A DNA stretch of 64,000 nt from an uncultured Chryseobacterium sp. (GCA_913778085.1 CAJYXJ010000006.1:1-64000); one strand, 5' to 3'; numbered from the stretch's first letter, positions 7,463 to 17,413 are shown. A program made the numbers and translations. Notes: a model not told the origin generated them from the sequence alone.

Positions 7463-10228
7463 TTAATACATCAAAGTAATACCGGCTCCCCAGCCCATTT
7501 CGTTATCATAATTTCCGGATACCGAAAGCCATTTCTGTACAATATAACGCAGCCCTGTTGAGAATTCTCCGTCGGAATTCAGACTGAAATTTCCTCTTAA
7601 TCTTCTGGAAATCGGAATATCCTCCCTCTGAAACTCCAGCAGGAATTTCCCGTTCTGATCTACGCTTGCATCAGCAATAATCAGCATCGGCAATACATAT
7701 TGTGCTCCCACGATGAATGCACCTTTTGTTTTTGAAGCTTTCTGCTGTCCGAACCATGTTTTACGGCCGTGAAAATCCATTCCCGTCACTTCAGCCATCT
7801 GCCGTTCCATGATTTCATGGTTGTTCTGGATCCTGAATCCAACGTAAGGAAGTGCCCACTGGAACTTTCCTAAAAACCTTCCAACTTTAAAATTTCCGTC
7901 GAAATGATTAAAATCCCAGTTGGAATGGAATTCATTCAGATTGGCCCATCGTGGTCCGAACATCGTCATGGTTTCCGCATGAAGCTTGTTGGAATTTACA
8001 TCCAGCATGGCCATGAAGCTGATCATCCGGTTGTCTTTCATAAAATTTTTCCAGGCCAGCCTTTTATCCGGCAACTGCGGATTCGGTCTGGAATTTTCAT
8101 AGCTGAACACCCTTCCCATTCCGGCCATCATGTGATACAGGATGTGGCAGTGGAAGAACCAGTCGCCGTCCTGGTTGGCTGCAAATTCGATCGTATCGGT
8201 TTCCATCGGCATAATATCCACCACATTTTTCAGGGGCGAATACTCTCCTTTTGCATTGATCAGCCGGAAATCATGACCGTGAAGATGCATCGGATGGCGC
8301 ATCATGGAATTGTTGTACATGGTGATTCTCAGGATTTCTCCCTTTTTTACCAGAATTTTATCGGTTTCCGTCACCGTTTTATTATCCAGTGTCCACAAAT
8401 AATGATTCATGTTTCCTTCGAGCGTAAATTTCAACTCGCGCACATTATCTGATGGAAGGATGGTTTTCTCAGAAGATTTCAGCATATTGTAGGATAATCT
8501 TTTGATGGATTTCTCCTCTCCCATGTTCATTCCCGAATGTTGGGAGTGATCTTCCGTTTCCTTCCCTTTTACGCCCATCATCTCGTTCATATGCTTCATC
8601 GTCATTTTACGCTGACTTTCGGAAAGTTCGGGATACATCACTTCATTCATATCCATCATCTGGTTGCTCATCGTCATATTCATCGGCTTCATGTTTCCGC
8701 TGATGCTCATCATACCGTTCATCATCTTCATTCCTTCAAAAAGCTTTAGCCGGGGTAAATCCGGAGCTTCCACTTTATCTCCTGATCCCAGCCAGAGCGA
8801 AGCATGACCGATCCGGTCTTCTGATGTAGCACGGAATTCAAAACTTTTATTCTCCGGAATGGTAACTTCAATGTCGTACGTTTCAGAAACCCCGACAATC
8901 AGCCTGTCAACTTCTACGGGAACGACTTCATTGCCATCATTGGCCACTACCTTTATTTTTCCGCCTCCGAAATTCAGCCAGAAATAAGTGGAAGATCCTC
9001 CGTTGGCTACCCTGAGCCGTACTTTATCTCCTGCTTCCAGATCAGCATATCCGGAACTGGGCTGCCCGTTGATAAGAAATCGGTCATAATACACATCGCT
9101 TACATCCATAGCCTCCATCCTCTTCCACTCGTTCAATAGTTTTGTACCGAAATTTCCTGATTTCAGGGCTTCCCCATAGCTCTGCACAGCGTTTTTCCTG
9201 ATGGCATACCAATCGGTGTTCGCCATATGAAGCCGTCTGGCGATCTGCTTTGGGTTTTCATTCGTCCATTCTCCCAGCAGTACAGGAATTTCCCGGGAAT
9301 AGTTTGTACCCGGATTTCCTTCTCTTTTGTTGAAAACCAGAATCCCGTTCATACCGATCTGCTCCTGCAGGCTTTCATGGGAATGATACCAGTAGGTTCC
9401 GTTCTGTGAAATCCTGAATTTGTACAGATGGGTTTCTCCCGGTTTTACCGGTTTTGTCGTAAGGTAAGGAACTCCGTCAAATTCGTTCGGTAGAATGACT
9501 CCGTGCCAATGAAATCCGGTATTTTCCTTCAGCATATTGTGAAGATAAATTTCCGCGGTATCCCCTTCGGTAAAATATAAGGTCGGAGCCTGCAACTTTC
9601 CGTTTACAGCAATTGCCCTGCGGTTTTTCCCTGTAAAATTGACGATCGTATCTTTTACATATAAATCATAACGAACTGTCCTGCCTCCAAAACTTACTTT
9701 TCCGGTTGCCGAATTCTTTTTTAAAGCAGACCCACTGGTTTCGGGTTTGGAATCATGTCCGGCTTGATGTTCGGCTTCGATTAAATCCATTCCGCATTCA
9801 GGACATTTTCCCGGTTTATCAGAGATCACTTCCGGGTGCATGGGACAGGTGTATTTTTTCTGGTGCTGAACATGAATCTGAGGCTCAGTCTGCGATACGA
9901 TTGATGTTTCTTTCCGGGTTTTATTTTTGGGATCAGCAGCCTTTTTGGCGAAGGTCTCTTTTTTCGCTGCCGGTTTTTTAACCGTTTTCTTTTTAACTTC
10001 CGTTGTTTTTGTTTCTGTACGCTGAGCCGCTTTGACTTCCGGTTTCACTACAGTTTTCGGCGTAACGGCAACTGTTTTTTTTACCAATGTCATTCCGCAT
10101 TTTGGGCAGTCTCCCAATTTTGAAGATACAATTTCGGAATGCATCGGACAGGTAAAATAGGTTTTTGAAGTCTGCGAAAAACTGAAAACAGAAAATACGA
10201 ACAACAGAAATAAGATGAATTTTTTCAT
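7463..10228 (-). CDS. Multicopper oxidase with two HMBDs and a barrel-like C-terminus
   Basis: 921 residues with a signal peptide (cleavage expected after about residue 19). HMBD 1 is at about 25-50 and HMBD 2 at about 125-151 (both CPMHxE...CPxCGM), joined by a Lys/Ala/Thr-rich linker. The oxidase core follows: copper ligands HWHG at 240-243 and YHSH at 281-284, then HPMHLHGHDF and HCHILYH in the C-terminal cupredoxin. A Met/His-rich insert of about 80 residues lies between the cupredoxin domains, as in CopA and CueO. About 150 residues after the core look like alternating beta strands and end in an aromatic residue, resembling the CopB outer-membrane type. Likely role: periplasmic Cu(I) oxidation and detoxification. 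Confidence 0.9.
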   Translation of the reverse strand: MKKFILFLLFVFSVFSFSQTSKTYFTCPMHSEIVSSKLGDCPKCGMTLVKKTVAVTPKTVVKPEVKAAQRTETKTTEVKKKTVKKPAAKKETFAKKAADPKNKTRKETSIVSQTEPQIHVQHQKKYTCPMHPEVISDKPGKCPECGMDLIEAEHQAGHDSKPETSGSALKKNSATGKVSFGGRTVRYDLYVKDTIVNFTGKNRRAIAVNGKLQAPTLYFTEGDTAEIYLHNMLKENTGFHWHGVILPNEFDGVPYLTTKPVKPGETHLYKFRISQNGTYWYHSHESLQEQIGMNGILVFNKREGNPGTNYSREIPVLLGEWTNENPKQIARRLHMANTDWYAIRKNAVQSYGEALKSGNFGTKLLNEWKRMEAMDVSDVYYDRFLINGQPSSGYADLEAGDKVRLRVANGGSSTYFWLNFGGGKIKVVANDGNEVVPVEVDRLIVGVSETYDIEVTIPENKSFEFRATSEDRIGHASLWLGSGDKVEAPDLPRLKLFEGMKMMNGMMSISGNMKPMNMTMSNQMMDMNEVMYPELSESQRKMTMKHMNEMMGVKGKETEDHSQHSGMNMGEEKSIKRLSYNMLKSSEKTILPSDNVRELKFTLEGNMNHYLWTLDNKTVTETDKILVKKGEILRITMYNNSMMRHPMHLHGHDFRLINAKGEYSPLKNVVDIMPMETDTIEFAANQDGDWFFHCHILYHMMAGMGRVFSYENSRPNPQLPDKRLAWKNFMKDNRMISFMAMLDVNSNKLHAETMTMFGPRWANLNEFHSNWDFNHFDGNFKVGRFLGKFQWALPYVGFRIQNNHEIMERQMAEVTGMDFHGRKTWFGQQKASKTKGAFIVGAQYVLPMLIIADASVDQNGKFLLEFQREDIPISRRLRGNFSLNSDGEFSTGLRYIVQKWLSVSGNYDNEMGWGAGITLMY

Positions 10229-10548
10229 AATATTCTGTAAATGTATTTAACTGCAAAAGCCGCATAAGATAATCATCCTTCATTAAGTTGATTAGCAGAT
10301 CATCCAAAGCAAAAAAAATTAACTTTTAATCTCTTGAGATTTCAATTACCTCGATGCTCTGATAAAGTTTTGCGATTTGCAGTTAAATAAGTTAAAAAAA
10401 TGGCTGTAAAGTCTGAGTGAATAAGACCAAAGATTTAAATCTTTTCCTGTTTAAAAGCATGTCATTTGGTAAAAGCTCTTACCGTTAATAGCAAAGCTTA
10501 TTTTCATTCAGACTCTACAACTTATTCATTTTAAATAAAATACAAGTC
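10229..10548. other. 320-bp spacer with imperfect inverted repeat
   Basis: Separates the oxidase from the DUF3347 gene, both on -. An imperfect inverted repeat (AGTCTGAGTGAATAAG at 10410-10425 against CTTATTTTCATTCAGACT at 10496-10513) spans about 100 bp. It could be an operator region or a long-range hairpin ahead of the oxidase. No -7 box was convincing. Confidence 0.4.
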
Positions 10549-11022
10549 TTATTTAATGGTAGACTTTACATTTCCGCAGGTAAGCATCGACTTTCCGTAA
10601 TAAGGATTGGCGATCTTTGATTCGTCGCTCAGCCAGCTTCCATCGGCCATTGGGCAATACTGAACATAAACCGGACTTTCGGAAAGCTTGTATTCTTTGG
10701 CCAGGGCAATCATGTTGTCTGAAAGATTCATGAAGGTCTCTCTTTGCGTAGTAATGCTTCTCGCCTCTGAAATGGCGGTAGCATCTTTTCTTAGGATATT
10801 GAGGTTTCCTTCCGAAACTTTTTTGTAGTCAACAGCTGATGCCGTTTTGATGAATTCGGATGCAGCTTTTGAAGTTTTATCGGCATCGTCCGAAGCCAGA
10901 GCAGATTTTATGGCAATATAATTCTGATACAGCTTGGAAATCTGCGCATCTTTTTTGGACTGTGCCGAAATAGAAAGGATTGAAAATAAAGAAAATATTG
11001 CAGTGATGATATACTTTTTCAT
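10549..11022 (-). CDS. DUF3347 periplasmic protein
   Basis: 157 residues with a signal peptide (cleavage around SAQ, residue 21). It is a helical DUF3347 domain. The C-terminal family signature is visible: QYCPMADGSWLSDE, then NPYYGKSMLTCGNV. The Cys, Met and His-poor CPMA and MLTCG motifs suggest copper binding; the same domain occurs fused to CusB-type efflux adaptors in Bacteroidota. It sits between an HYC_CC_PP gene and a multicopper oxidase, all on -, which supports a role as a periplasmic copper carrier. Metal binding itself is inferred. Confidence 0.88.
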   Translation of the reverse strand: MKKYIITAIFSLFSILSISAQSKKDAQISKLYQNYIAIKSALASDDADKTSKAASEFIKTASAVDYKKVSEGNLNILRKDATAISEARSITTQRETFMNLSDNMIALAKEYKLSESPVYVQYCPMADGSWLSDESKIANPYYGKSMLTCGNVKSTIK

Positions 11023-11125
11023 TGTTTAAATTTTAGGATTAATTTTTTTAATTAAATATTTTAGAAACCGCATGATGCGACAAACCGTGTCGTATTTAAT
11101 AATAACATTAAACGACTGACAGATT

Positions 11126-11503
11126 CTAAATCCTAAAATGACAATGGGTAATAAAAATGGGAACCGGCCGTATTTCAGGCGGTGCGTTGATTCGTATCTG
11201 AAGAAATTTGGTAGCGGAAAAAGAGGGGTCTGCAACTAAAAATTCGTGCCGTGAAACCTCATAAATCTGTTTTAATAAATCAATTTTAAGAAAATCCGAC
11301 TTTTGGGAATCGTCAACTTTTACAACTTTGATTTCGGTTTTACAGCAGTCTTTTTTTGTTTTTACACCGCATTTGCTGCATATATCTTCTGCATTACGGC
11401 TGACGGACGCCAATTCATTCATACAATAATGAACGCTGAACACCGCTCCGGACGAAAATCCGAAGTAGAAAACAGAGAACAATATGGCAAGAATTTTTTT
11501 CAT
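11126..11503 (-). CDS. HYC_CC_PP family small secreted protein
   Basis: 125 residues from the ATG at 11503; an in-frame extension upstream to 11593 lacks signal-peptide character and was not used. A signal peptide is followed at once by HYC (His25-Tyr-Cys27). Next come a CSKC pair and the double cysteine DCCKTE near residue 60, and a C-terminal APPEIRPVP segment. These are the three marks that name the family. The Cys/His content suggests metal handling; members are commonly found beside TonB-dependent receptors and copper genes, as here. Exact function is not known. Confidence 0.82.
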   Translation of the reverse strand: MKKILAILFSVFYFGFSSGAVFSVHYCMNELASVSRNAEDICSKCGVKTKKDCCKTEIKVVKVDDSQKSDFLKIDLLKQIYEVSRHEFLVADPSFSATKFLQIRINAPPEIRPVPIFITHCHFRI

Positions 11504-11576
11504 TGGAACAAAGTTAAAAATTATCCGCGGTATTTCTGTTATAAAATTTTGTACAGTTGTTATAAAATATGGCAAA

Positions 11577-11607
11577 TGAAAAACTCCCGGCATTCCGGGA
11601 GTTTTTC
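11577..11607 (-). terminator. Terminator of the TonB-dependent receptor gene
   Basis: AAACTCCCGG cattc CCGGGAGTTT forms a strong GC-rich stem with A/T tracts on both sides. It is placed about 50 bp past the receptor stop and could work in both directions. It suggests the HYC_CC_PP gene has its own promoter. Confidence 0.8.
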
Positions 11608-11655
11608 ATTTTATTTCATCAGGATACCAAAGCAGCCTATTGATTAAGTTGTTTG

Positions 11656-13902
11656 CTATTTAATTTTAAATTCAAGCTTTACATTAAAGAAACGTCCTGT
11701 TAAACGGACCGGAACCGGATACATCAGGTTTGTATTGGCATCTGTAATCCATTGGTTGGCTACCGTATTTCTGATATTAAAAGCATTGAACACCTGTACG
11801 CCTAAGGTAAGCTCATCAAAATTGCCCCAGAAACCATAAGCATTATTTTTTTCTTTAGGATCTATAAATACGTAGGAAAGACCCAGATCTACCCTTTTAT
11901 AGGAAGGCAGCGTTTTCTGATAAGAATATCCCGCGAAATAATCGATCTTCCGATTTTCATCCAGCACGATCGGAGATCCTGTAGGCAATCCCATCGCATA
12001 AACCAGAGTAAGATTTACGCGCATTTTTGGAAATTTCGGCATATAATCCTGGTAGAACATCGCAAAACGGAGCCGCTGATCGGTCGGTCTCGGAATATCG
12101 CCTCTTCCATCGATATTTTCATAAACGCGGGCGTAACTTGCCGACAGCCAAGAATCAACACCGGGAACAAATTCCCCGAATAACCGGGTATCGATTCCGT
12201 ATACATATCCGGAAGCGTTGTTCTTACCGGAATAACGGATCCTTACATTATCCATAAAGTACGGAATAAGGTCGTCCATTTTTTTGTAATACAATTCCGT
12301 GGTCAGCTTAAACGGCCGGTCATACATCTGGAACTCGTAGTCATTGGCCAGAATAGCCTGAATAGATCGTTGGGATTTTATATTCGGGTTGAAATTCCCG
12401 TCGAGATCTTTGATTTCTTTATAAAACGGTGCCTGGTAATAAATCCCTCCCGAAAGCCTGAAAAGCATATCGGTATCCCAATCCGGCTTAATCGCAAACT
12501 GTGCCCTCGGAGAGAAGATGGTTTCGTTGTTGAAACTCCAGTGTGCTACCCTAGCTCCCGCATTTAAAAAGACCTTATTGCTTCCCCAGAAAAACTTTTG
12601 TGAGTATTGTGCATAGGCAGACATTCTTGTAGGCTCTATATTGTTTTTGCCCGAAATGCTGTAATACAGCTGTAGATCCGGCGGGTTTCTCGGATCTAAG
12701 AGTGCCGAAATCGGTGTGCTGTAGCCTGCAGAATCCACCAGCTTCCATTCGTTGGTAAGGTCTTTAAGGTTTTCCTTTTCGTATTTGAATCCTACTTCAA
12801 TATCGGTGTTTACATTGGGTGAAAACCGGGCTCTGGCCTGGGTTCCGTATGTTTTTACAAAAAGGTCATTCCTGGCATGCTCGATCTGGCCACCGGTATC
12901 ATATGATGTAACAGGCGCTCCTGTAACCGGATCAAAGGTCTGTAGGACATAAGCCGAAGCAATAGAATAGTATTCCCGCTCCCGGTTCTGATAGGCAAAA
13001 GCATCCAGCGTAAACCTCCATTTGTCTGAAGGCTTGAAGTTCAGGGAGAACGTTCCCATCATATTTTTATACTTGTCATCCTCACGGCCGCCGTAATTAA
13101 CGGTAAGGTTGATGGGCTGCTGTAAGGAACCGAAGTCGATGCTTCTTTCTTTCGGGATCATTTCATAATCGTTCTTCGAATAATATCCGATAAACGACAT
13201 GGTAAGTTTCGGGTTGAAATGGTAGTTGAGATACGTCTGGAAATCCATGTATTTCGGATTGAAATCGGTATCTTCATTCAAAGTATTCAATACCAGATTG
13301 GTATTGCGGTATCTTCCTGAAAACAATGCGGTAAACTTTCGATTTCCGTCACCATCTTTTCCTGCAGCAAAGCCTGTCGTCAGCCGTCCGCCAATTAAAC
13401 TCCCTTCGCCGGCTACCTCGAATTTTTCCGGTTCGCGGTAATAGATGTTAAGAGCCGAAGACATTTTATCGCCGTATCTGGGTTCAAAACCTCCTGCCGA
13501 AAAGTTTACGGTGGAGACCATATCCGGATTGATAATACTTAAACCTTCCTGTTGGGAATTCCGGATCAGGAAAGGTCTGTAGATTTCAATATCGTTGATG
13601 TAGATCAGGTTTTCATCATAGTTTCCGCCACGAACCATATATTGTGAAGAAAGTTCCGTATTGGAGTTTACGGACGGTAAGGTTTTAAGGATTCCTTCGA
13701 TTCCCCCGGAGATACTGGCCACATTCTTCGCATCTTTCGCCGAAATTTTTACAGCGGTCATATCGTTGGTGCTTCCCGTCACTTTTTTCTGGAAAACGAC
13801 TTCTTCGATGCTTGCGGTTTTCATTGTATCCTTCTTCTTTCTTACCTGAGAGAATACTAACGCGGGAACCATAAGGCTCAATGGTAAAACTAGTTTTTTC
13901 AA
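11656..13902 (-). CDS. TonB-dependent outer-membrane receptor
   Basis: 748 residues. A signal peptide (about 1-18) is followed by a plug domain at about 50-190 containing VRGGNYDENLIYIND and FEPRYGDKMSS, typical of TonB plugs. The rest is a beta-barrel rich in Tyr and Asn ending in FFNVKLEFKIK. The carboxypeptidase-like N-terminal extension common in Bacteroidota receptors is missing, and no SusD partner is adjacent, so this is not a SusCD pair. It lies just upstream of HYC_CC_PP and DUF3347 genes. Inference: it takes up, or responds to, copper or a metal chelate; the substrate cannot be read from sequence. Confidence 0.9.
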   Translation of the reverse strand: MKKLVLPLSLMVPALVFSQVRKKKDTMKTASIEEVVFQKKVTGSTNDMTAVKISAKDAKNVASISGGIEGILKTLPSVNSNTELSSQYMVRGGNYDENLIYINDIEIYRPFLIRNSQQEGLSIINPDMVSTVNFSAGGFEPRYGDKMSSALNIYYREPEKFEVAGEGSLIGGRLTTGFAAGKDGDGNRKFTALFSGRYRNTNLVLNTLNEDTDFNPKYMDFQTYLNYHFNPKLTMSFIGYYSKNDYEMIPKERSIDFGSLQQPINLTVNYGGREDDKYKNMMGTFSLNFKPSDKWRFTLDAFAYQNREREYYSIASAYVLQTFDPVTGAPVTSYDTGGQIEHARNDLFVKTYGTQARARFSPNVNTDIEVGFKYEKENLKDLTNEWKLVDSAGYSTPISALLDPRNPPDLQLYYSISGKNNIEPTRMSAYAQYSQKFFWGSNKVFLNAGARVAHWSFNNETIFSPRAQFAIKPDWDTDMLFRLSGGIYYQAPFYKEIKDLDGNFNPNIKSQRSIQAILANDYEFQMYDRPFKLTTELYYKKMDDLIPYFMDNVRIRYSGKNNASGYVYGIDTRLFGEFVPGVDSWLSASYARVYENIDGRGDIPRPTDQRLRFAMFYQDYMPKFPKMRVNLTLVYAMGLPTGSPIVLDENRKIDYFAGYSYQKTLPSYKRVDLGLSYVFIDPKEKNNAYGFWGNFDELTLGVQVFNAFNIRNTVANQWITDANTNLMYPVPVRLTGRFFNVKLEFKIK

Positions 13903-14094
13903 AAGAAATGTTTTAAAATTTCAAACGTGAATATATAAATTTTATTTTAACTTATTTAAACTTTCTTTAACATTTACGCATGTTACTATCCTGCTGTATT
14001 TCCTGAATTTTCAAGATAATCAGCACATGAGAATTGCTGTTGGTTTAAATCAATGTTAAAAAAAACAAATTACCGCTTGGAAAAAATGAATAAA

Positions 14095-14904
14095 TTATAA
14101 AATGGATTCCCTTACTCTTGTTAATTTCTGTAAAAGATCTTCCAACAGATCAAGTCGCAACATATTGGCACCGTCGGATAAAGCAGTTTCAGGTGTTGGA
14201 TGGGTTTCGATGAAGATTCCGTCTGCTCCAACAGCGATTCCTGCTTTGGCTACGGTTTCGATAAGATCCGGTCTTCCTCCTGTTACCCCTGAACTCTGGT
14301 TCGGCTGCTGTAAAGAATGGGTAACGTCCAGAATCACGGGTGCATAATTCCTCATGGTCGGGATCCCTCTGTAATCCACAATCAGATCCGTATATCCGAA
14401 AGAATTCCCTCTTTCGATGATCGCTACTCTCGGATTACCGGAATCCGTAATCTTCTGAACGGCAAATTTCATCGATTCAGGAGATAGGAACTGCCCTTTT
14501 TTCAGGGAAACACATTTTCCGGTTTCGGCAGCGGCTACCAAAAGATCCGTCTGGCGAACCAGGAACGCCGGAATTTGAAGCACATCTACATATTGCGCAG
14601 CCAAAGCTGCATGTTCGTTTTCGTGAATATCTGTTGTTGTAGGAATATTAAAAGTCTCTCCTACTTTTTTAAGGATTTCGAGCGATTTTTCTTCACCGAT
14701 TGTCGTAAAAGAATCCACCCGGCTGCGGTTGGCTTTCTTGAAACTTCCTTTAAAAATATAGGGAATGTTGTATTTGTTAGTGAGCTCCACTACCTTCTCT
14801 GCAATTTTCAGAGCCATGTCTTCGCCTTCGATGATGCACGGGCCGGCAATCAGGAAAAAATTTTTTGAATCTTTGTGGTGAATGTTATCTAAATACTGAA
14901 TCAT
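14095..14904 (-). CDS. kdsA: 3-deoxy-8-phosphooctulonate synthase (KDO-8-P synthase)
   Basis: 269 residues, normal length for KdsA. The enzyme condenses phosphoenolpyruvate with arabinose-5-phosphate to KDO-8-phosphate, the first dedicated step of lipid A core KDO. Visible marks are AGPCIIEGEDMALKIAE near the N-terminus, FKGSFKKANRSR (substrate binding), DIHENEHAALAA, and VTGGRPDLIETVAKAG with the C-terminal ETHPTPETALSDGANML. The next KDO gene, kdsB, lies separately at about 36.3 kb on the same strand. Confidence 0.96.
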   Translation of the reverse strand: MIQYLDNIHHKDSKNFFLIAGPCIIEGEDMALKIAEKVVELTNKYNIPYIFKGSFKKANRSRVDSFTTIGEEKSLEILKKVGETFNIPTTTDIHENEHAALAAQYVDVLQIPAFLVRQTDLLVAAAETGKCVSLKKGQFLSPESMKFAVQKITDSGNPRVAIIERGNSFGYTDLIVDYRGIPTMRNYAPVILDVTHSLQQPNQSSGVTGGRPDLIETVAKAGIAVGADGIFIETHPTPETALSDGANMLRLDLLEDLLQKLTRVRESIL

Positions 14905-14994
14905 TTTATGGTAATTAAAAGTTCAGTAAAAATACTGAGAAAGTTCGTAAAAGCGAAATTTTAAACAACCATGTTTGTATTAAAACTATTTCCT

Positions 14995-15342
14995 TCAGGA
15001 ATATCGGAACATATCCTGTATCAGAGCCGTATAAAACACAGTAACAAAAAAGAAAAGGAGAAAAAAAACAAGCTGATAAATATAATATTTTCTGATGCGG
15101 AATATTTTAATGATCAGGCCATGAGCCAGGAACAGCAATAGAAAATATCCGGTGATAGACACAATACCTTCCACCATCATAAGGGTGTTGTCAGCATACA
15201 CAAGGGAAAAGACTGCAGAAAAAAGTAAAATTGCGCCCAGGCTTATAAAAAATCGTTTTCGCAGATTGCCATTTTCAGGATAAACAAAATAAAAGAAGTT
15301 GGACAGCACAAAGACCATCGCTAAAAGTTTTATAACATCCAT
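14995..15342 (-). CDS. Small four-span membrane protein of unknown function
   Basis: 115 residues with about four hydrophobic segments (residues 4-20, 29-47, 53-75 and 87-108). No family motif was recognised. Its ATG shares one base with the TGA of the upstream DUF1697 gene, so the two are translationally coupled. It is predicted to be an inner-membrane protein; function unknown. Confidence 0.72.
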   Translation of the reverse strand: MDVIKLLAMVFVLSNFFYFVYPENGNLRKRFFISLGAILLFSAVFSLVYADNTLMMVEGIVSITGYFLLLFLAHGLIIKIFRIRKYYIYQLVFFLLFFFVTVFYTALIQDMFRYS

Positions 15343-15866
15343 CAGAATTTCTTTAGGATTTTTTCAAAGGTATTTATATTACGGCTGGTGAACTGGTCCT
15401 TCAGATTTTTTCTCCCTAAAATTTTACCAAAACTTGACTCCAGCGTATTGCCTTTCGGAACCTGCCAGTAAAAAGTATGATCTACAATTTTGGCAGCTTC
15501 CCTATTGGCTTTTGAGGTATTTTCAAACTCCTGCATTAAGGTTTCTTCTATGCCACTGTTTCCCACGAAAATATAAGAATGCAGGTCTCCATCTTTTTCA
15601 AAAGGGTTATTGTCGAGGCAAGTCTGTACTTCCTCCTGTGATTTGACGAAAAGAAAGGCTTCATACGAGAAATGTCCGGACATCGCATCTTCAAGAATCT
15701 TTTTCAAGGCATCCGGCTTCTGGTCCGACGAAAAAACAATATTTCCTGAAGCAAGAACCGAAGATACTTCCTTCATTCCTGCATCTTCAAATACCCGGCA
15801 GACTTCAGCCATTTTCATATTGGTTCCTTTTACATTGACGCCGCGGAGAAAAGCACAGTATCTCAT
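15342..15866 (-). CDS. DUF1697 family protein
   Basis: 174 residues, full-length DUF1697. The N-terminal block RYCAFLRGVNVKGTNMKMAE and the ASGNIVFSS segment near residue 40 are the family hallmarks, together with FYWQVPKGNTLESSFGKI near the C-terminus. It is a cytoplasmic alpha/beta protein whose biochemical function is not established. It is coupled by a one-base overlap to the small membrane protein downstream. Confidence 0.88.
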   Translation of the reverse strand: MRYCAFLRGVNVKGTNMKMAEVCRVFEDAGMKEVSSVLASGNIVFSSDQKPDALKKILEDAMSGHFSYEAFLFVKSQEEVQTCLDNNPFEKDGDLHSYIFVGNSGIEETLMQEFENTSKANREAAKIVDHTFYWQVPKGNTLESSFGKILGRKNLKDQFTSRNINTFEKILKKF

Positions 15867-15925
15867 TATTATTAGTTTAAGGTTTAAGAAATTAAATGTT
15901 TTTAATTAATTAGATTTTCTCTGTA

Positions 15926-17413
15926 TCAATCGATTCTTTGGTACAGGTTATAATCCGTTCCGGAAGGTTTGAGCAGGTATATTTTTTCGAGAATTTTATT
16001 ATTGCTTTTCAGATGATCCTTCACCCTGAATTCTTTAATGAGCCTATAATGGGCTTTTATGTACTCCGAATTTTTTGAGGTAAACAGATCATCATAGGAA
16101 AGCAGGTATTTCGGCTTCCTGTTTTTTACGGTACTGATCCAGAAATTAGGTTTATCTTTTTTGATTTCTTCCTGCACTTTTTTGTCTACCAATCCTACTT
16201 CATCAATGGTTTTTAAGCCTGAAAAATACGGCACATAACCGGCAGGTTCCAGAAAGATCCACTGGTTTTTATCTTTTTCATAAGTGTTTAAAAATAACCC
16301 AATCGTCCTGCGGTAATTCCATTCTCCGTTCCCGGTTGCTATTGAATGGATGGTCTGGAAGGCAAGCATCGGAACAATATACACCACAATCAATAAAGAA
16401 AGCCAGAGGTTTCTTTTTTGTTTCTGTTCCAAAACAAAAATTACGACAGGAACAAACAGCAATACCTGCGGAACCCAATAATACCAGTCGAAAAGACTTT
16501 TCTGTGAAAGGAACACCAGCTGTTTCACCCATCCGTAAATAAAGATCATCCATAGAAAAACATTTCTTTTGTTCCGTTGCCTGATCAGGTAAATGAAACA
16601 CAACAGCTCAAAAATCAGGATAATAACCGTTAACGGATTGAAATCTCCCGGAAGCTTCAGCATTCCCCAGAAATTTCCGAAATTCAGCCTGAAATATTCA
16701 AGGTTTTGGGCAAGTGTGAAATCTTTGCTGTAAGCCAGTTTTTTTGCCACAATGGTATTGTTGACGACCTCCCCAAAATACAGCCAGTTAAACGCCACTG
16801 TCGCAGCAATGCCCGCTAGGCCACCCCATATATAAAACCATCTGATTTTTTTTGTCCAAAGCAGATCCACCAAAAATACAATACCCAGGAAAATGACGGT
16901 ATCAATTCTGGTAAACAGGATCAGGATAGGAAAAATAACCTGCGCCCATCTTTTACTTTTATGAAAGCCATAATATAAAAGAGTCATTTCCAGAAAGAAA
17001 AGGATGCCGTATTCCATCCCCAGAATGGAAATTTTAATGGCCGGCGGCAAGATGCCTATTAAAAAAATAAAAATCGCTTTATGCCAGATGTTCTTTAATA
17101 CGAGATGCGAAAGGAAGAGGCTCCCAATGGTAAAAAGTGCCGAATTAAAAACGAGCAGCGGAACAATAAAGTTTTCTTTTCCGAAAATGAGATTGAACAA
17201 ATAAGAAACAAAAACATAAAGATGCGTTGTGGACGCTGAGATTTTTACGGGGCCATTGAACCCGATCACGCCGTAATCCATAAGATTCTGGGCCACCCTC
17301 CAGGTAATAAAGGCATCTTCCTGAATGTAATTGGTTAATAAAAACAACAGTTTAAAAGCAACTGTAAAGATTACAGCATACAGTGGGATTTTGTTACTTT
17401 TTGTTTCTGACAT
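15926..17413 (-). CDS. Multi-span membrane protein, GT-C glycosyltransferase-like
   Basis: 495 residues with roughly ten to eleven hydrophobic segments up to residue 350, then a soluble C-terminal part of about 140 residues. An early acidic patch between membrane spans (YIQEDAFITWRVAQNL, residues 30-45) resembles the first-loop acidic motif of GT-C enzymes that use lipid-linked sugars. This suggests a polyprenyl-phosphate-sugar-dependent transferase of the envelope, but no family is certain. It is transcribed toward a DUF1697 gene, about 60 bp away. Confidence 0.65.
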   Translation of the reverse strand: MSETKSNKIPLYAVIFTVAFKLLFLLTNYIQEDAFITWRVAQNLMDYGVIGFNGPVKISASTTHLYVFVSYLFNLIFGKENFIVPLLVFNSALFTIGSLFLSHLVLKNIWHKAIFIFLIGILPPAIKISILGMEYGILFFLEMTLLYYGFHKSKRWAQVIFPILILFTRIDTVIFLGIVFLVDLLWTKKIRWFYIWGGLAGIAATVAFNWLYFGEVVNNTIVAKKLAYSKDFTLAQNLEYFRLNFGNFWGMLKLPGDFNPLTVIILIFELLCFIYLIRQRNKRNVFLWMIFIYGWVKQLVFLSQKSLFDWYYWVPQVLLFVPVVIFVLEQKQKRNLWLSLLIVVYIVPMLAFQTIHSIATGNGEWNYRRTIGLFLNTYEKDKNQWIFLEPAGYVPYFSGLKTIDEVGLVDKKVQEEIKKDKPNFWISTVKNRKPKYLLSYDDLFTSKNSEYIKAHYRLIKEFRVKDHLKSNNKILEKIYLLKPSGTDYNLYQRID

